This document shows, one piece after another, positions 11,463 through 22,810 of a stretch of DNA of 64,000 nt. The translations under genes were made by a program, and so were the position numbers. Location: the NCBI GenBank assembly GCA_022702705.1, contig CM040427.1, positions 77,984,209 to 78,048,208 on the forward strand. Reading direction: 5' to 3'. The stretch is from Papilionanthe hookeriana x Papilionanthe teres (lineage: Eukaryota; Streptophyta; Magnoliopsida; Asparagales; Orchidaceae). Under the pieces are notes generated by a model. It did no database searches and was not told where the DNA came from. It saw nothing but the letters and a program-made list of their open reading frames with translations. Positions within the stretch are counted from its first letter, which is position 1, and the number at the start of each line of letters is the position of its first letter.

Positions 11463-12822
11463 AACGTTACTTGTCCTCAAGTAACCTTTTTTATTATATA
11501 AAATGTATAACATTTGGAATAAAGGTAAATATTTAAGATTCCTTGTAATTTTTTATTTTATAAAGGCTTTAGTAAATCATTAACCAAATTTTACTAACTA
11601 AGTTTAATTTTAAGAATTTAAAGAATATTTAACTACCAAATTGTAAGACTTAAAAAATTTTTCATTCATTTCAAAAATAATTGTAATTTATTATTTTAAG
11701 ATCACATAAATTATTTACAAGAAAAAGATCTTCATGAAAATCTTTTTTAATAAAAATAGATGCATAAAAATTAAGTAAAATATGTAATTAGTTTTCTTTT
11801 TATAAGATAATTCAAGTGAAGCCAATTTTTGATTATGCATCTCCTCAAGCTTCTCCTCACTTCTCTTCTCTTTTTTTTTTTTCACAGTGAGGATTACTGT
11901 ATCTGGATAGTCTGTTAATGGTTTTGAACTTCACTATCCTTAACTTATATTTTCAAACTTATACATTTTCACATAATTATTATAACATGAATAGTTTTCA
12001 AGAAGACTTTCAATCTTTTTCTTTTTCAAGTTATAATTCTTGATTTTTTTAATACTTCTAAAATTCAATTATCTCTATCATGAATAGAAAAAATTCTTAA
12101 TCTTACTCTTCTTTAAGTTAAATAATTTTATTCTTACAATCAATCAAAGCTATTAAAATTTTTGGTTAAGTTTACTAAATTATTTATAATTTCAAAAATT
12201 TAAGTGATCTTAAATAGATTTTTCATTCCTTATGTTATGTTAATATTTTTTTTTAGAAAATATTAGCACTTTAAGGACAAATAAAATTTAAATTTGCATG
12301 TTTTTCCCTTCCCCCAAACTTAAGTTTTGATATATCATGAAAAATTTTAAAGTATGAGAGAAAGAAAGGCATAATTTTAAAAAGGAATTTTTTTATAAGT
12401 ATGTAAAAAAAGTCTACAAAGAAAAATTTACTTCTACACATGCTTTTTATGAATATTACTGAAATAATGAAGCATATATAAAAGTAAGCAACTTAATTTT
12501 TATATCATTAAGCAAAATTAAACGACTATACTAATCACAATAACGAAACAAAACAACATCAATAACTATATAAGAATACTAAACGATAGAGTCGAAAACA
12601 GAAATAAACATTTATCATAGAAAATGAAAAAAAAATTCATCCATATTTCGATCTTAAACACATATCAAACTAGATACTCTAAAAACGAGTCTCAACATAA
12701 AAAAAATCCACACAAAGTTACTTAAACAAATCGACACTAACTAACAACAAACTAATCAGTACTAACAAACAAGAAATAAACTAAAAACAGAATCAACTCA
12801 TCTCCAGAGGTAAATTAAGCTA
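11463..12822. other. Non-coding AT-rich stretch between the env-position ORF and the 3' LTR
   Basis: About 1.36 kb, very rich in A and T, with no ORF worth naming. It belongs to the element's 3' untranslated part. A second purine-rich tract on the minus strand lies at about 12,304-12,325 ('AAGTTTGGGGGAAGGG'). It repeats the core of the polypurine tract next to the LTR. Confidence 0.7.
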
Positions 12823-13983
12823 CTAATCACTATCTGTAGCCTCGTCATCGTCATTACCAAAAGAAAATTCCACATCCTTTGGATCAACATACGGTGAAAA
12901 TCTAAGACAGGTAGGGAACTGAACATCATGCTCACCCTTCAAGAATCTAACTAAAGACTCCGAATACTCATCATCATAATCACTTTTCATTTGGGTATAT
13001 TCAGATAAATGATCAATCTTCTTATCTATAGTATCTACTCTGCAGTGAGTTAGAAATAACTCATTATGCTGCTCCAGAAATTGATCATGCATTGATTCCC
13101 AGAAACTAGATGGTGGCTCAGTAGTAGAAGTAGAAGGTCTAGAAGTAGAAGCTCTACTCGGAGTAGGTACGAAGTAGAAGGAGCGAGTAGATCTCTTCCC
13201 GCGAAGACGATCATAAATACTAACACTCTCCCGCCTGATAGGCTTTGTAGTCTTCGACTTCTCCTCGAAATATCGACGAATAAATCCATTGCTCACACAT
13301 AAAGAATATATCAAGGATGGGAATCCTAATCCCACAGATGTGTTGGATCTTGTAATAGACTCCACAGAATCATAGATAATGCTGCCAACATCTATCGGCT
13401 TCCTCTCCTGAATGCAGTAGTTCAGAATAGCTTTATCTTTGGTAACTTCACTCAGGTTGTTGGAAGGAAGTAGTCTAGCAGAAATAAAATAGTGTCAGGC
13501 CTTTGAAATACCATTCAGCTTAGAAGATTTAAAGTTTACCCGTTTGTCGTTCCGGATCTTCCAAGCTTCAGTGCCATCAGTCAGATATGTAATAATCATC
13601 TCCAAATCTCCTTCAGATGGAGATAGACCAGAATAGTAGCACTCGACGGTAGGTGGTAGGTCGTAGAAAATATTGATCCGTTCCGGAGTGAATCCCACTC
13701 CGACACCTCTAACGAAGACTTCGTAGTCTTCCGCATCCATAAAGTTGGCATAAAACCCTCGTACAATAGGAATAACAGCAACGACAGTGAGATAACAGAA
13801 TCACTGCCAGTTGTGTACAACGATCGTGTTCACGATCATCTCTCCAGGATTGTAAAAACTGCGCTCTGAGATAAATTTCCTTAATGACGCAAATTCGTGA
13901 TAACGAAAGTGCACTACCGCAGTAGCGAACTTGCTGCTATTGAAATTTTCTTGTGTTTTTTCGCGCTTAGATTTAGGTGTCAT
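12823..13983 (-). pseudogene. Env-position ORF of the Athila-like element, plant-transposon-protein-like
   Basis: One reading frame runs from an ATG at 13,983 to a stop at 12,823 (387 codons including the stop) and is interrupted only by two in-frame TGA codons, at about 13,801 and 13,495. The middle part ('FVRGVGVGFTPERINIFYDL') resembles the domain called putative plant transposon protein in Athila-type elements, just after integrase. The second TGA falls where relatives usually have Trp, so it is probably a point mutation. The C-terminal third is rich in Ser and Thr and ends in an acidic tail with a DDDEATDSD sequence. I see no convincing signal peptide or membrane segment, so a real envelope role is not supported. 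Its function is unknown. Confidence 0.7.
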
Positions 13984-14806
13984 CTAAACGTGAAAGAAAA
14001 CATAAATAAATAAAGGAATCAAAGATCTAAACTCTTTTAAGCTTGAGAAACTTAAAATGAGTTAAGAAAATCCATGGAGAATTTCTAAAAATCAAAATTT
14101 TTCTCCAAAATTACAGTTTTTAGCAAAAATAGGAAAATCCATGGTAGAAAAAAAAATAAATGGATTAGAAGGTAGATCTGACCTTAAGATGAAGAAACCG
14201 AGTGATTTCGGGCTCAAATACGTGACATTTTGACCTCAAGATGGATCTAAGGGGTGTATTTTCGTGAAAATGAGGAAGGGGATGAAGCTTATGCGTCGTC
14301 CATGGCTTTTGGGGGTTTAAATCCCGATTTTCGGGTAGCAGGCCGAATCGGCGCTTGGGCACCGAATTCTGGTGCCTAGGCGCCGAATTCTGGCGCCTAG
14401 GCGCCGCCTTTCACAAAAATCATTTTTTAAAAAAATTAATTTTCCACCAAAACTCACAAATTCAACTTCTAATTACTCACATAAGAGTATTTCTTTAGTT
14501 TCTAGCTTCCAAAATATTTTCCAAAAATTTTAAAAATTAAAAATTAAATCCATCAATTAAATACAAGTTTAAGTAAAACTCTTCTAATTCCGTTCATAAT
14601 CTTCAATTTCAGGCTCAATACAATATAGATAAGTACAATAATAAGATTCAAGTCTTACCAATAATCAAACAAAACAATTTCAAAACGATACAACACACAT
14701 AAACAATAAAACAAACACACAAACAACACAATCGATTTACCTAATCGATACAACGACACACAAGATAAAGTCTCGATCTAACCACATTTACTATCTAATC
14801 TTCAAA
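13984..14806. other. Untranslated stretch between two post-integrase ORFs
   Basis: The short reading at 14,165-14,362 is out of frame with the ORF below it and overlaps the palindrome array, so I do not call it a gene. The stretch is A-rich apart from the GC-rich palindrome cluster. Confidence 0.55.
14350..14405. repeat. Three palindrome units spaced 21 bp, internal cluster 1
   Basis: Units start at 14,350 (GGCGCTTGGGCACC), 14,371 (GGTGCCTAGGCGCC) and 14,392 (GGCGCCTAGGCGCC). The spacers are GAATTCT or close to it. The unit nearest integrase is perfect; the other two carry point changes. Confidence 0.88.
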
Positions 14807-15166
14807 TTAGAAATTTCTATTTTCGTCGCAATGAAGATTATCTATCCTACTTGGGAAGAACTCTAACGCCCTTGGAAAATCCTTAGCCATTTTCTCGTCG
14901 ATCCATTTGTTCTTCGCATACATCTCCACTTGAGCATCTTGATAGGCCACTAGATGATCGAATTGAAGCTTTGCCTGCCATTCCAGATGCTCGATTTGAT
15001 GATACATCTCATGGAGGCGATCTCCAATGCTTTTGAATTCCGCTTCAAACTTATCTAGACGACTCGAAAACTTCTCCAAACTAACAGCAATGAAACCATT
15101 AAAGTAAGGTTGAGGATCCTTAGAATACTTATCTCTAGCCTCTTCTCCATGATTTCTTCTCTCCAT
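14807..15166 (-). CDS. 119-aa coiled-coil-like ORF after integrase, unknown function
   Basis: An intact ORF within the otherwise broken Athila-like element, between integrase and the env-position ORF. The protein is charged, has no hydrophobic segment, and its central part (around residues 28-85) has heptad-like spacing of Leu, Phe and Ile with many Glu, Gln and Lys. A coiled coil is therefore likely, e.g. around 'SRLDKFEAEFKSIGDRLHEM'. I do not recognise a family. It may be a separate accessory ORF or the first exon or a detached part of the post-integrase protein. Having no stops over 119 codons beside pseudogenes could be chance, so expression is unproven. Confidence 0.45.
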   Translation of the reverse strand: MERRNHGEEARDKYSKDPQPYFNGFIAVSLEKFSSRLDKFEAEFKSIGDRLHEMYHQIEHLEWQAKLQFDHLVAYQDAQVEMYAKNKWIDEKMAKDFPRALEFFPSRIDNLHCDENRNF

Positions 15167-15777
15167 TTCGTCAAAATCTTCTCTTATCTCCTCAAGTATG
15201 AAGTGTAAAGGTCGTAACTATGGTTTCTTAGGGATTAGGGATGAAGATGGGGTAGTTTATAGGAAAAAATCATGTGAAAAACTGAAAATTTTCGGTTTTT
15301 ACACGACCCAGTAACTGTGGCGCATAGGCGCCAAATCTATTTCTTAGGCGCCAGACCCATCGACACATAGTTTACTCTGGCGCTTAAGGGCTGGATTTTA
15401 GCGCCTAGGCGCCGGAACCATGTTCGACTCCGTTTTGCCTAACGTCAAATTTCAAAGTTTCAATCTCAAAAATAGGTAAATTAGAATGGTAAAATCAATA
15501 TAAACTCAATAATTGAAACAATGAAGGTTAACTTGATCTCCTTTTTACTCACATACAAAATGGAGTGATCCAAAGTCCAAACTTTATATACTTCAAGATA
15601 ATCTTTAGCTTAAGTCAATAAAGACTTGTTAGCATCCAATTTTCTAAAGTTATATAAAATTAGTCAAGAACGAGGCATAACCTTACATTAAAAATGTAAA
15701 AAATACACAAAAATAACTATGGGTTGCCTCCCACAAAGCGCTTGGATTAACGTCGTCAGCCCGACCTAGTTAAGTCT
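15167..15777. other. Untranslated stretch after integrase
   Basis: No ORF seen. It holds the second internal palindrome cluster and AT-rich sequence. Near 15,720-15,750 the sequence is richer in GC ('GGTTGCCTCCCACAAAGCGC'), directly beyond the integrase stop. Confidence 0.55.
15319..15413. repeat. Four degenerate palindrome units at about 20-22 bp, internal cluster 2
   Basis: Units near 15,319 (GGCGCATAGGCGCC), 15,340 (left half decayed), 15,379 (decayed, GGCGCTTAAGGGCTGG) and 15,400 (AGCGCCTAGGCGCC). One spacing is doubled and there are several point changes, so this is the most decayed cluster. Confidence 0.75.
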
Positions 15778-16950
15778 TTAATAAGGTAGACTCAACTCGT
15801 AAGCCTCTTTATAAATCATGTTTATTTCTCCCAAATAAAGCTTCAGTCTTAATCCGTTAACTTTAAATATTTTTCCCGTTTTGGGGTCTTTAATATCAAC
15901 AGCTCCATAATGGTATACTTTCTCAATTATATATGGTCTCATCCATTTAGATCTTAATTTTCCAGGAAAAAGTCTTAAACGAGTATTAAATAATAATACT
16001 TCTTGTCCAGGCTCGAATATTTTTCCTGAAATCTTTTTATGATGTAATATCTTCATTTTCTGTTTATAAATCTTTGCATTTTCATATGACTCGTTTCTTA
16101 TTTCATCCGTCTTATTTAATTGTAATAATCGTTTTTCTCCTGCAGTATTCAAATCAAAATTAAACTCCTTTATCACCTAATAAGCTTTATGTTCAAGTTC
16201 AACAGGTAAGTGACAATGTTTTCCATAAACTAATCAGTAAGGTGACATTCAAATTTGTGTCTTATAAGCTGTTCTATAAGCCCATAATGCAGAATCAAGT
16301 CTATCAACCCAATCAGTTCTTTTAGGATTAACAGACTTCTCTAAAATTCTTTTAATTTCTCTGTTTCGATACTTGACCATTCTACTTGTTTGTGGGAGAT
16401 AAGCAGTTGCAATTCTATGTTTGATTCCAAATTTTTCCAGTAATGTTTGAATTCTTATGTTTTTGAAATGACTTCCACCATCTGTGATAATTACTTTAGG
16501 CATTGCAAATCTAGAAAAAAATCATTTTCTTTAAAAATTTCGAAAAACTTTTGGAATCACGGTTAGGTAAAGCTGCAGCTTCAATCCACTTTGAAACATA
16601 ATCAACTGCTAATAAAATAAAAATATTTCCAGATGATGGTACAAATGGTCTCATAAAGTCTAAACCCCATATATCAAAAATTTCAACTTCCAATATATAG
16701 TTTAAAGGCATTTCATCTTTCCTAGATATATTTCCCATCCTTTGACATCGATCACATGTTTTAACATAATGTCTCACATCTTTGAACAAGGTAGCCAATA
16801 AAATCCTGAATTTAAAATTTTAAATGCAGTTTTATCTACTCCAAAGTGTCCTCCAAATTCGGAATCATGACATTTTTGAATAATAGCAAAAGTTTCTTCA
16901 TAAGGTACACATCTTCGAATTACATAATCTCTTCCCAATTTAAATAAATG
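15778..16950 (-). pseudogene. Integrase of the Athila-like element
   Basis: In order on the minus strand: an HHCC zinc finger with 'HDSEFGGH' near 16,870 and 'CDRC' near 16,750; the first catalytic Asp in 'WGLDFMRPF'; the second in 'IITDGGSHF' near 16,490; and the place of the catalytic Glu near 16,375, which reads MVKYRNREIK. Relatives have Glu where this copy has Lys, so the D,D-35-E triad is broken. The C-terminal part (15,778-16,176) has the usual 'FEPGQEVLLFN' and 'RSKWMRPYIIEKVY' blocks. Frame breaks lie near 16,176-16,249 and 16,505. No chromodomain follows. A working copy would insert the cDNA into host DNA. Confidence 0.88.
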
Positions 16951-17780
16951 AGGATCTTGCCAAATATAAGATTTAGCATCATTTTTAAATTTCTTAATAT
17001 ATTTGTTATTCAATCCATAAGGTAGAATATTGCTAACTAAATAGTTAACTATATTCGCATACCATGGTGTTTGACATTCTTGAATAACATATAACTGTTC
17101 ATCAGGAAATTTCTCATTTATATTTTCTTCAATAAAAATATCATTCTTAATTCTAGTTAAATGATCAGCAATTTGGTTGTCAGTTCCTTTTCTATCCACT
17201 ATTTGAAAATCAAATTCTTGTAGAAGTAAAACCCATCTTATCGATCTAGGTTTAGCATCTTTTTTCGACATAAAATATTTAATAGCGGAATGATCGGTAT
17301 GAACTATGCATTTGGTACCAAGAAGATAAGGTCTAAATTTATCAAAGGCATAGTATTATAGCTAAAAGCTCTTTTTCCGTAGTAGTGTAATTTCTTTGAG
17401 TTTCGATAAGAGTTTTACTAGCATAATATATAACTTTGAAAATTTTCTCATATTTTTGTCCCAATACAGCTCTAATTGCAAAATCACTTGCATCGCACAT
17501 TAATTCAAAAGGTTTATTCCAATTAGGTGCAATAATTATAGGTGTAGTTATTAATTTTTCTTTTAAAATATTGAAAGCATTAACACAATCTTCATTAAAT
17601 TCAAATTTAGCTTCTTTTTTCCAATAAATGACTAAGAGGTCTAGCGATTTTAGAAAAATCCTTCATATATCTTCTATAAAATCCAGCAAGTCCCAAAAAA
17701 CTTCTCACATCAGTAACAGTAGTAGGTGGTTGCAGTTTAGCAATAATTTTCACTTTTGCTTAATCAACTTCCATCCCTTT
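16951..17780 (-). pseudogene. RNase H region of the Athila-like element
   Basis: Minus-strand pieces give the typical post-RT block: 'FYRRFIKDFSKIARPLS' near 17,660-17,700, 'FELMCDASDFAIRAVLGQ' near 17,460-17,520 with the first catalytic Asp, 'TTTEKELLAI' near 17,360, and 'FDFQIVDRKGTDNQIADHL' near 17,150-17,220 with the late Asp motif. Stops and one or more frameshifts separate them. The enzyme would remove RNA from the RNA-DNA hybrid during reverse transcription. Confidence 0.85.
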
Positions 17781-18960
17781 TTGTGAAATTTTGTGACCAA
17801 GTACAATGCCTTATGTGACCATAAATTGACATTTTTCTCGCTTAAGAACTAAGTTTGTTTCTTCACATCTTTTCGAACTTTGGATATATTTTCCAAACAA
17901 GATTCGAAAGAAGTTCCAAAAACTGAAAAATCGTCCATAAATATTTCAATTCCTTTGTCAATCAAATCACCAAATATTGACATCATACATCTTTGAAAAG
18001 TTGCAGGTGCATTACATAAACGGAAAGACATTCTTCTAAACGTAAATGTTCCATAAGAACTTGTAAATGTTGTTTTCTCTTGGTCCTCATGAGCGACGAG
18101 TAATTGATGATAACTGAATATCTATCCAGAAAACAGAAATATGAGTGTCCAACTAATTTATCAAGCATTTGATCCAAGAAAGGTAAAGGAAAATGATCCT
18201 TTCTAGTGGCGTTATTTAATTTCCGATAATCAATGCAAATTCGCCATCTAGTAACTTGTCTTGTAGGAATTAGTTCATTTTTATCATTGACAATGACAGT
18301 TACTCCTCCTTTCTTCGGAACACAATGAATATGACTTACCCATTGACTATCCGAAATAGGATAAATAATTCCAGCATCTAACCATTTTAAAATTTCTTTT
18401 TTAACAATCACTTTCATAATAGGATTTAATCTTCTTTGAGGTTCAATCGTAGGTTTAAAATCTTCTTCCATTAAAATCCTATGCATACAGATGGAAGGGA
18501 TTATTCCTCTTATAACAGTAATAGTCCAACCAAAAGCTTTCTTATAATTCTTTAACACTCCTATTAATTTTTCTTCTTTATCTAAGCTTAGTTTAGAAGA
18601 AATAATAACAGGTAAAGTTAATGAATTTCCTAGAAAAACATACTTTAACTGTGTAGGTAACATTTTTAATTCCAGTTCAGGGGCTTTTTTAATTGAGGGT
18701 AAAAGTATATCATTTTGAGTTATGTCTATAATTTCCCAGTTATCTTTAATATAATGAGTTTCTTTAAATAATTCTTCTTCTTTTAGTTCTTCATTTTCGT
18801 CAGTTAATAATTCAATTTTTTCTTCAGAAATGACTTTACATTTTTCTTGATAATATTTTTCAATTATATAATCAATAATATCCATTCGATAGCATTTTTC
18901 TTTATTAGGGTACTTCATTGATTTAAGGACATTGAATTTAATCTCTTGATCATTAACTCT
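17781..18960 (-). pseudogene. Reverse transcriptase of the Athila-like element
   Basis: The longest surviving frame of pol (336 codons, 17,983-18,993) holds the protease tail, a linker and the RT fingers: 'GIIYPISDSQWVSHIHCVPK', 'RWRICIDYRKLNNATRKDHF', 'PFLDQMLDKL' and the first catalytic Asp in 'CFLDRYS'. The frame then shifts near 18,050-18,080, and the palm continues in another frame with 'LCNAPATFQRCMMSIFGD' and the catalytic box FMDD in 'EIFMDDFSVFG' (about 17,900-17,950). The active-site aspartates are kept but the frame is broken, so no full enzyme can be made. Confidence 0.9.
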
Positions 18961-19388
18961 CATAGTTAATTCTCCTTTTTGCACATCAATCATAGCCCGT
19001 CCGGTAGCTAGAAAAGGTCTCCCTAAATAATAGGTATTTCTTTATCTTTGTCCATATCAAGCACAATGAAATCCACAGGGAAAATAAATTTATCCACTTT
19101 AACAAAAACATCCTCTATAACTCCTTTAGAGTAAGTGATAGATCTATCAGCTAACTGAAGGGTTACAGTGGTGGGAGTAATCTCTCCTAAATTCAACCTT
19201 CGAAAAATAGAAAATGACATGAGATTAATACTTGCTCCTAAATCACATAAAGCTTTTCCACAAAATTTTTCTCCAATAGCATAAGGTATAGTGAAACTTC
19301 CAGGATCTTTAAGTTTCTGAGGTAATTTCTTTTGAATTATTGCACTACATTCTTCACTTAATGCAACAGTTTCAAAAGCTTCAAATTT
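18961..19388 (-). pseudogene. Aspartic protease of the Athila-like element
   Basis: The active-site block 'ALCDLGASINLM' lies at about 19,216-19,254 on the minus strand, followed by 'PVDFIVLDMD' and the flap-end block 'GRPFLATGRAMIDVQKG' near 18,965-19,022. A one-base loss near 19,024 breaks the frame exactly before GRPF. The DLGAS form is the usual Athila variant of the protease motif. A stop at 19,389-19,391 separates it from gag. Confidence 0.88.
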
Positions 19389-21040
19389 TCATTTCTTACT
19401 TAAAATATCCTTGATAAATTTTGCATAAGTTGGCATATGTTCCAAAGCTTCAGCAAAAGGTATGTTACTAGTAAGTTTCTTAAAAATTTCAAAGAACTTA
19501 GAAAATTGATGATCAAGCTTCTGGTTTTTTAATCTTTGAGGAAAAGGTGGTGGTGGTTTTTCAACTTCCACATTAATAAGAATAATAGTCTGATATTTAC
19601 TAGGAGAAGGAGTTTCATTAGGTTTTTCAATCTCTTCAACCTCAATCTCATTTTCAATTTCATTCTGAATTCTTTCTTTTAATTCCTTTCCACTTCTAAG
19701 TTGTACAGCTTTAGCATGTTCATGTTCTTTTCCAGTTTCTTTTGGATTGATTTCAAAATTACTAGGAAGTTGTCCTGGAGGTCTGTAATTAATTAAATTA
19801 GCGATTTGTCCCATTTGATTCTCAATATTACGAATAGCAGTGTTTTGATTTTGTAATTGATTATTTAGTTGTAAAATTAATTCTTCTATAGATAACTTTT
19901 TCTGTTGATTATTAAATCCAGGAGGTTTAAAGTTTGAATTTACTTTATTGTTCCAATTTCCAGTTGGATGAGATTGATTATTACTCCATTGTTGTTGCGA
20001 ATTATTCCAGTTAAAATTAGGGTGATTTTTCCATCCAAGATTATAATAATTTGAATAAGGATTATTTTTACTAGCAATAGCTTGTAAAGTTTCAATAGTT
20101 TGAGAATCTTCCATATTAGCAGAATTTTTATGTGATACATTGATAGCAAAATTATCTAATTTCTTAGATATTACAGCTACTTGTGAAGCTAAGATTGAAA
20201 AGGCTTCGTTATCATGAATACTTGCCATTCTTTTAGGATTAATCCTTTCAGAAGGCCATTGAAAATTATTGTTAGCCATTTCTTCAATTAAAGTGTAAGC
20301 TTCTTCAAATGATTTAGCCATTAAAGAACCTCCAGCAACAGCATCAATAATTGATTTCAGTGATCCAATAAGTCCGTTATAAAATGTTTGAATAATTAAC
20401 CAATTAGGTAAAGAATGATGAGGACATTTTCTTAATAGTTCTTTAAATATTTCTCAAGTTTCATAAATTGTCTCCCCGTCAAATTGACTAAATAAAGTAA
20501 TTTCATTTCTTAATTTAGCAGTTTTAGAAGGAGGAAAATATTTAGCAAGAAATTTTTGTGTCATTTCAGCCCATGTTTTAATAGACACTCGTTGCTAATG
20601 AGTTCAACCACATCTTTGCTTTATCTCTTAAAGAGAAAGGAAAGAGTCTAAGTCTAATAAGCATCATCGAAACATTGTTATATTTAAAGGTAGCACAAAG
20701 TTCTAAAAAACTAGCAAGGTGTAAATTTGGATCTCATTTGGTGTTCCCCAAATTGATTATTTTGAACCATTTGAATAATAGACGGTTTAAGCTCAAAAGA
20801 ATTAGCTTCTACAGTAGGTATTTGAATACTATTATGAAGTTCATCAATCGTAGGGTTAGCATAATCCCTTAATGATTTGTAAACATTTTGTTCATTAATT
20901 TCAATTGGATTTTGTAAATTGTTATGTAAATTAACCATCTCTTGATATTTTTGAATTTGTTTTCCTTTTTTAATTCTTCTAACAAATCTTTCTAATTCAG
21001 AATCTAAAGGTAATAATCCTTCAGAACCAGAACTACGCAT
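19389..21040 (-). pseudogene. Gag of the Athila-like element
   Basis: The likely start is the ATG at 21,040 (MRSSGSEGLLPLDSE), 180 bases downstream of the primer site. The capsid domain of the retrotransposon gag family lies at about 20,330-20,740 but is shredded. Recognisable words are 'LELCATFKYNNVSMMLIRLR' and 'FPFSLRDKAKMWLNSLA'. The C-terminal part is an open frame of 310 codons (19,389-20,321) rich in Asn and Gln ('NYYNLGWKNHPNFNWNNSQQ'), followed by a Pro-rich stretch. I see no CCHC knuckle. In live elements gag builds the particle that packages the RNA. Confidence 0.85.
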
Positions 21041-21204
21041 AAAAAGTAAATAAAAAGTAAAATAAAATAACAAGAAATAAAATCTCTACTTACTTTTTTT
21101 TATTTTTATTTTTATAAATGTTTTTGTATTTTATATTTTTGTATTTTGACAATAAAAGAAATAAATAAAATAAAATAAATATTTAAAATCTAAAAATTTG
21201 CCCT

Positions 21205-21221
21205 CCCCGGCAATGGCGCCG
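21205..21221 (-). promoter_or_regulatory. Primer-binding site, tRNA-Asp type
   Basis: The minus strand reads CGGCGCCATTGCCGGGG six bases after the 5' LTR. The expected complement of the 3' end of plant tRNA-Asp is TGGCGCCGTTGCCGGGG, giving two mismatches. tRNA-Asp priming is a mark of Athila-type elements. Confidence 0.85.
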
Positions 21222-22466
21222 AAAACTTGACCTCAATCCGCGAACAACGTAGTAATTTATGCTCTCAAAAATATGTTATATTCAATATTTTGACCCAAAT
21301 CATAATAGCGGCTAGTGTATATAAATATAATTTTATGAAAAATATTTTACACACTAGAGGTACTACGCAAGTATACGTATCGTTTCAAGTAATATAGGGC
21401 TTTAAATAAAGACCACAGTATTGATCCCACGAGGAGGTTCATATATTTTTAAATATTTAAATTTTATTTTTATGTATTTCTTTTAAAGTTTTAAATTTAA
21501 TATTTAATTTACTAAAAGCAGAATTAAAGCAGTACTAAAATAATGAGTGATGTAAATAATAATAAGCAACCAACTTTTTTCCTTTCAATTAATCCAAGAC
21601 TTTTTAGATAATATAATATTCGTAGAAAAATATAAATTTATGGTATTGTGCCAAATAGAAGCAGTCTTATTCTTTACCTTCGCTCGATAGTATAAAGAAC
21701 ATTGGCTAATCTATAAATCAGTTCTTGATGTATTGTTAGTAGAATGGGTTAATCTAGGCTCACACTACTAGATATCCAAGGGTGGCTATGGTCGGCCCTA
21801 CTAGTGACCCGTTCCCTCTCTATAAACAAAATTACAAGAATTTAGTCTGTCACTCTAAAAACTTATCAATTCTACGCCCATTGAATAATATTTTCCTATT
21901 TATTTGCACTTCACCTTGAATACCCCGCACAAGCGCCTTCGACTACCAAGGATTCATGTGATATCTAATAGTTAAGAGTTCATCTCCTTCTAGGTCTCAA
22001 AACTCTTCAACGATTTTTACAATTTAAATGACCAATTTAAATAGTAAATTAAGATCCGTATTAATATCATCACAATATTTAAAACATATTTTAGTTTCTA
22101 ATTCTCCAACGAATTTTAGATTATCTTATTTATCTTTTCATAATTGAAAGGAGAAAGTAAAGTAACTACTCATAACACATTGAATCTAGATAACAAAACA
22201 TATAAATAAAACTTTGAATAAAATTACAAATACTTATCTCAAGTGTTTCTCCAACTGAACCTCTAGTTCCTACTGACACCAAAGCGAAATAGACTTCAAA
22301 AGCACTAACTCTTCCAAACTCTCAATACAAACTCTAAATAAAATAAACTCACTAATTTATGAAGGAAAGTAAACTAAAAGTATGGCCCTTAAAATTATCT
22401 CTCTAATTTTTGGATTTCTTATTGAGCTACTTGGGGTGGGCGTTTTTCTCTGTAGGAATAGCCTCC

Positions 22467-22474
22467 TATTTATA
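22467..22474 (-). promoter_or_regulatory. TATA box of the 5' LTR
   Basis: TATAAATA on the minus strand, followed by GGAGGC; conserved at 10,904-10,911 in the other LTR. Transcription would run leftward into gag. Confidence 0.6.
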
Positions 22475-22546
22475 GGCTTCAAGGGTTGCCTAAGGCACCT
22501 CTTCAAAATGTGTCCAAGTTCAATGAATCTTCTAGAAAGTGTGTCT

Positions 22547-22602
22547 GGCGCCTAGGCGCCGGCATCTGGCGCCTAGGCGCCGGCATCTGGCGCCTAGGCA
22601 CC
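22547..22602. repeat. Three tandem palindrome units, 21-bp period
   Basis: Units at 22,547, 22,568 and 22,589, each GGCGCCTAGGCGCC or with one change (GGCGCCTAGGCACC), with seven-base spacers GGCATCT. The start-to-start distance is exactly 21 bp. Confidence 0.95.
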
Positions 22603-22810
22603 GGACTCCCACGTCCAGTTCTTCGCACCTCTTCACTTTGGATCGCACCTCTTAGCGATCCAAACCGTTTCCAAGCGTCTAAATACAATGTATCACATGT
22701 CCTATAATCCAGGAATAACTGCCAATCTTCTAGATGGTTCAATAACCGCTCTAACCGTCAAAATAACCGTCCAAAGTAGCTACAAAACCGTCGCGATTTG
22801 GTATCGAGTC

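Noticed and set aside
12823..13983. Calling the env-position ORF a true envelope gene
   Set aside because: No signal peptide, transmembrane segment or furin-like site is visible; only the position suggests env.
22486..22742. Overlapping ORFs on both strands with a seven-residue repeat (RLGAGIW / APRRQMP)
   Set aside because: They translate the 21-bp palindrome array in the LTR; 21 is a multiple of three, so open frames follow automatically.
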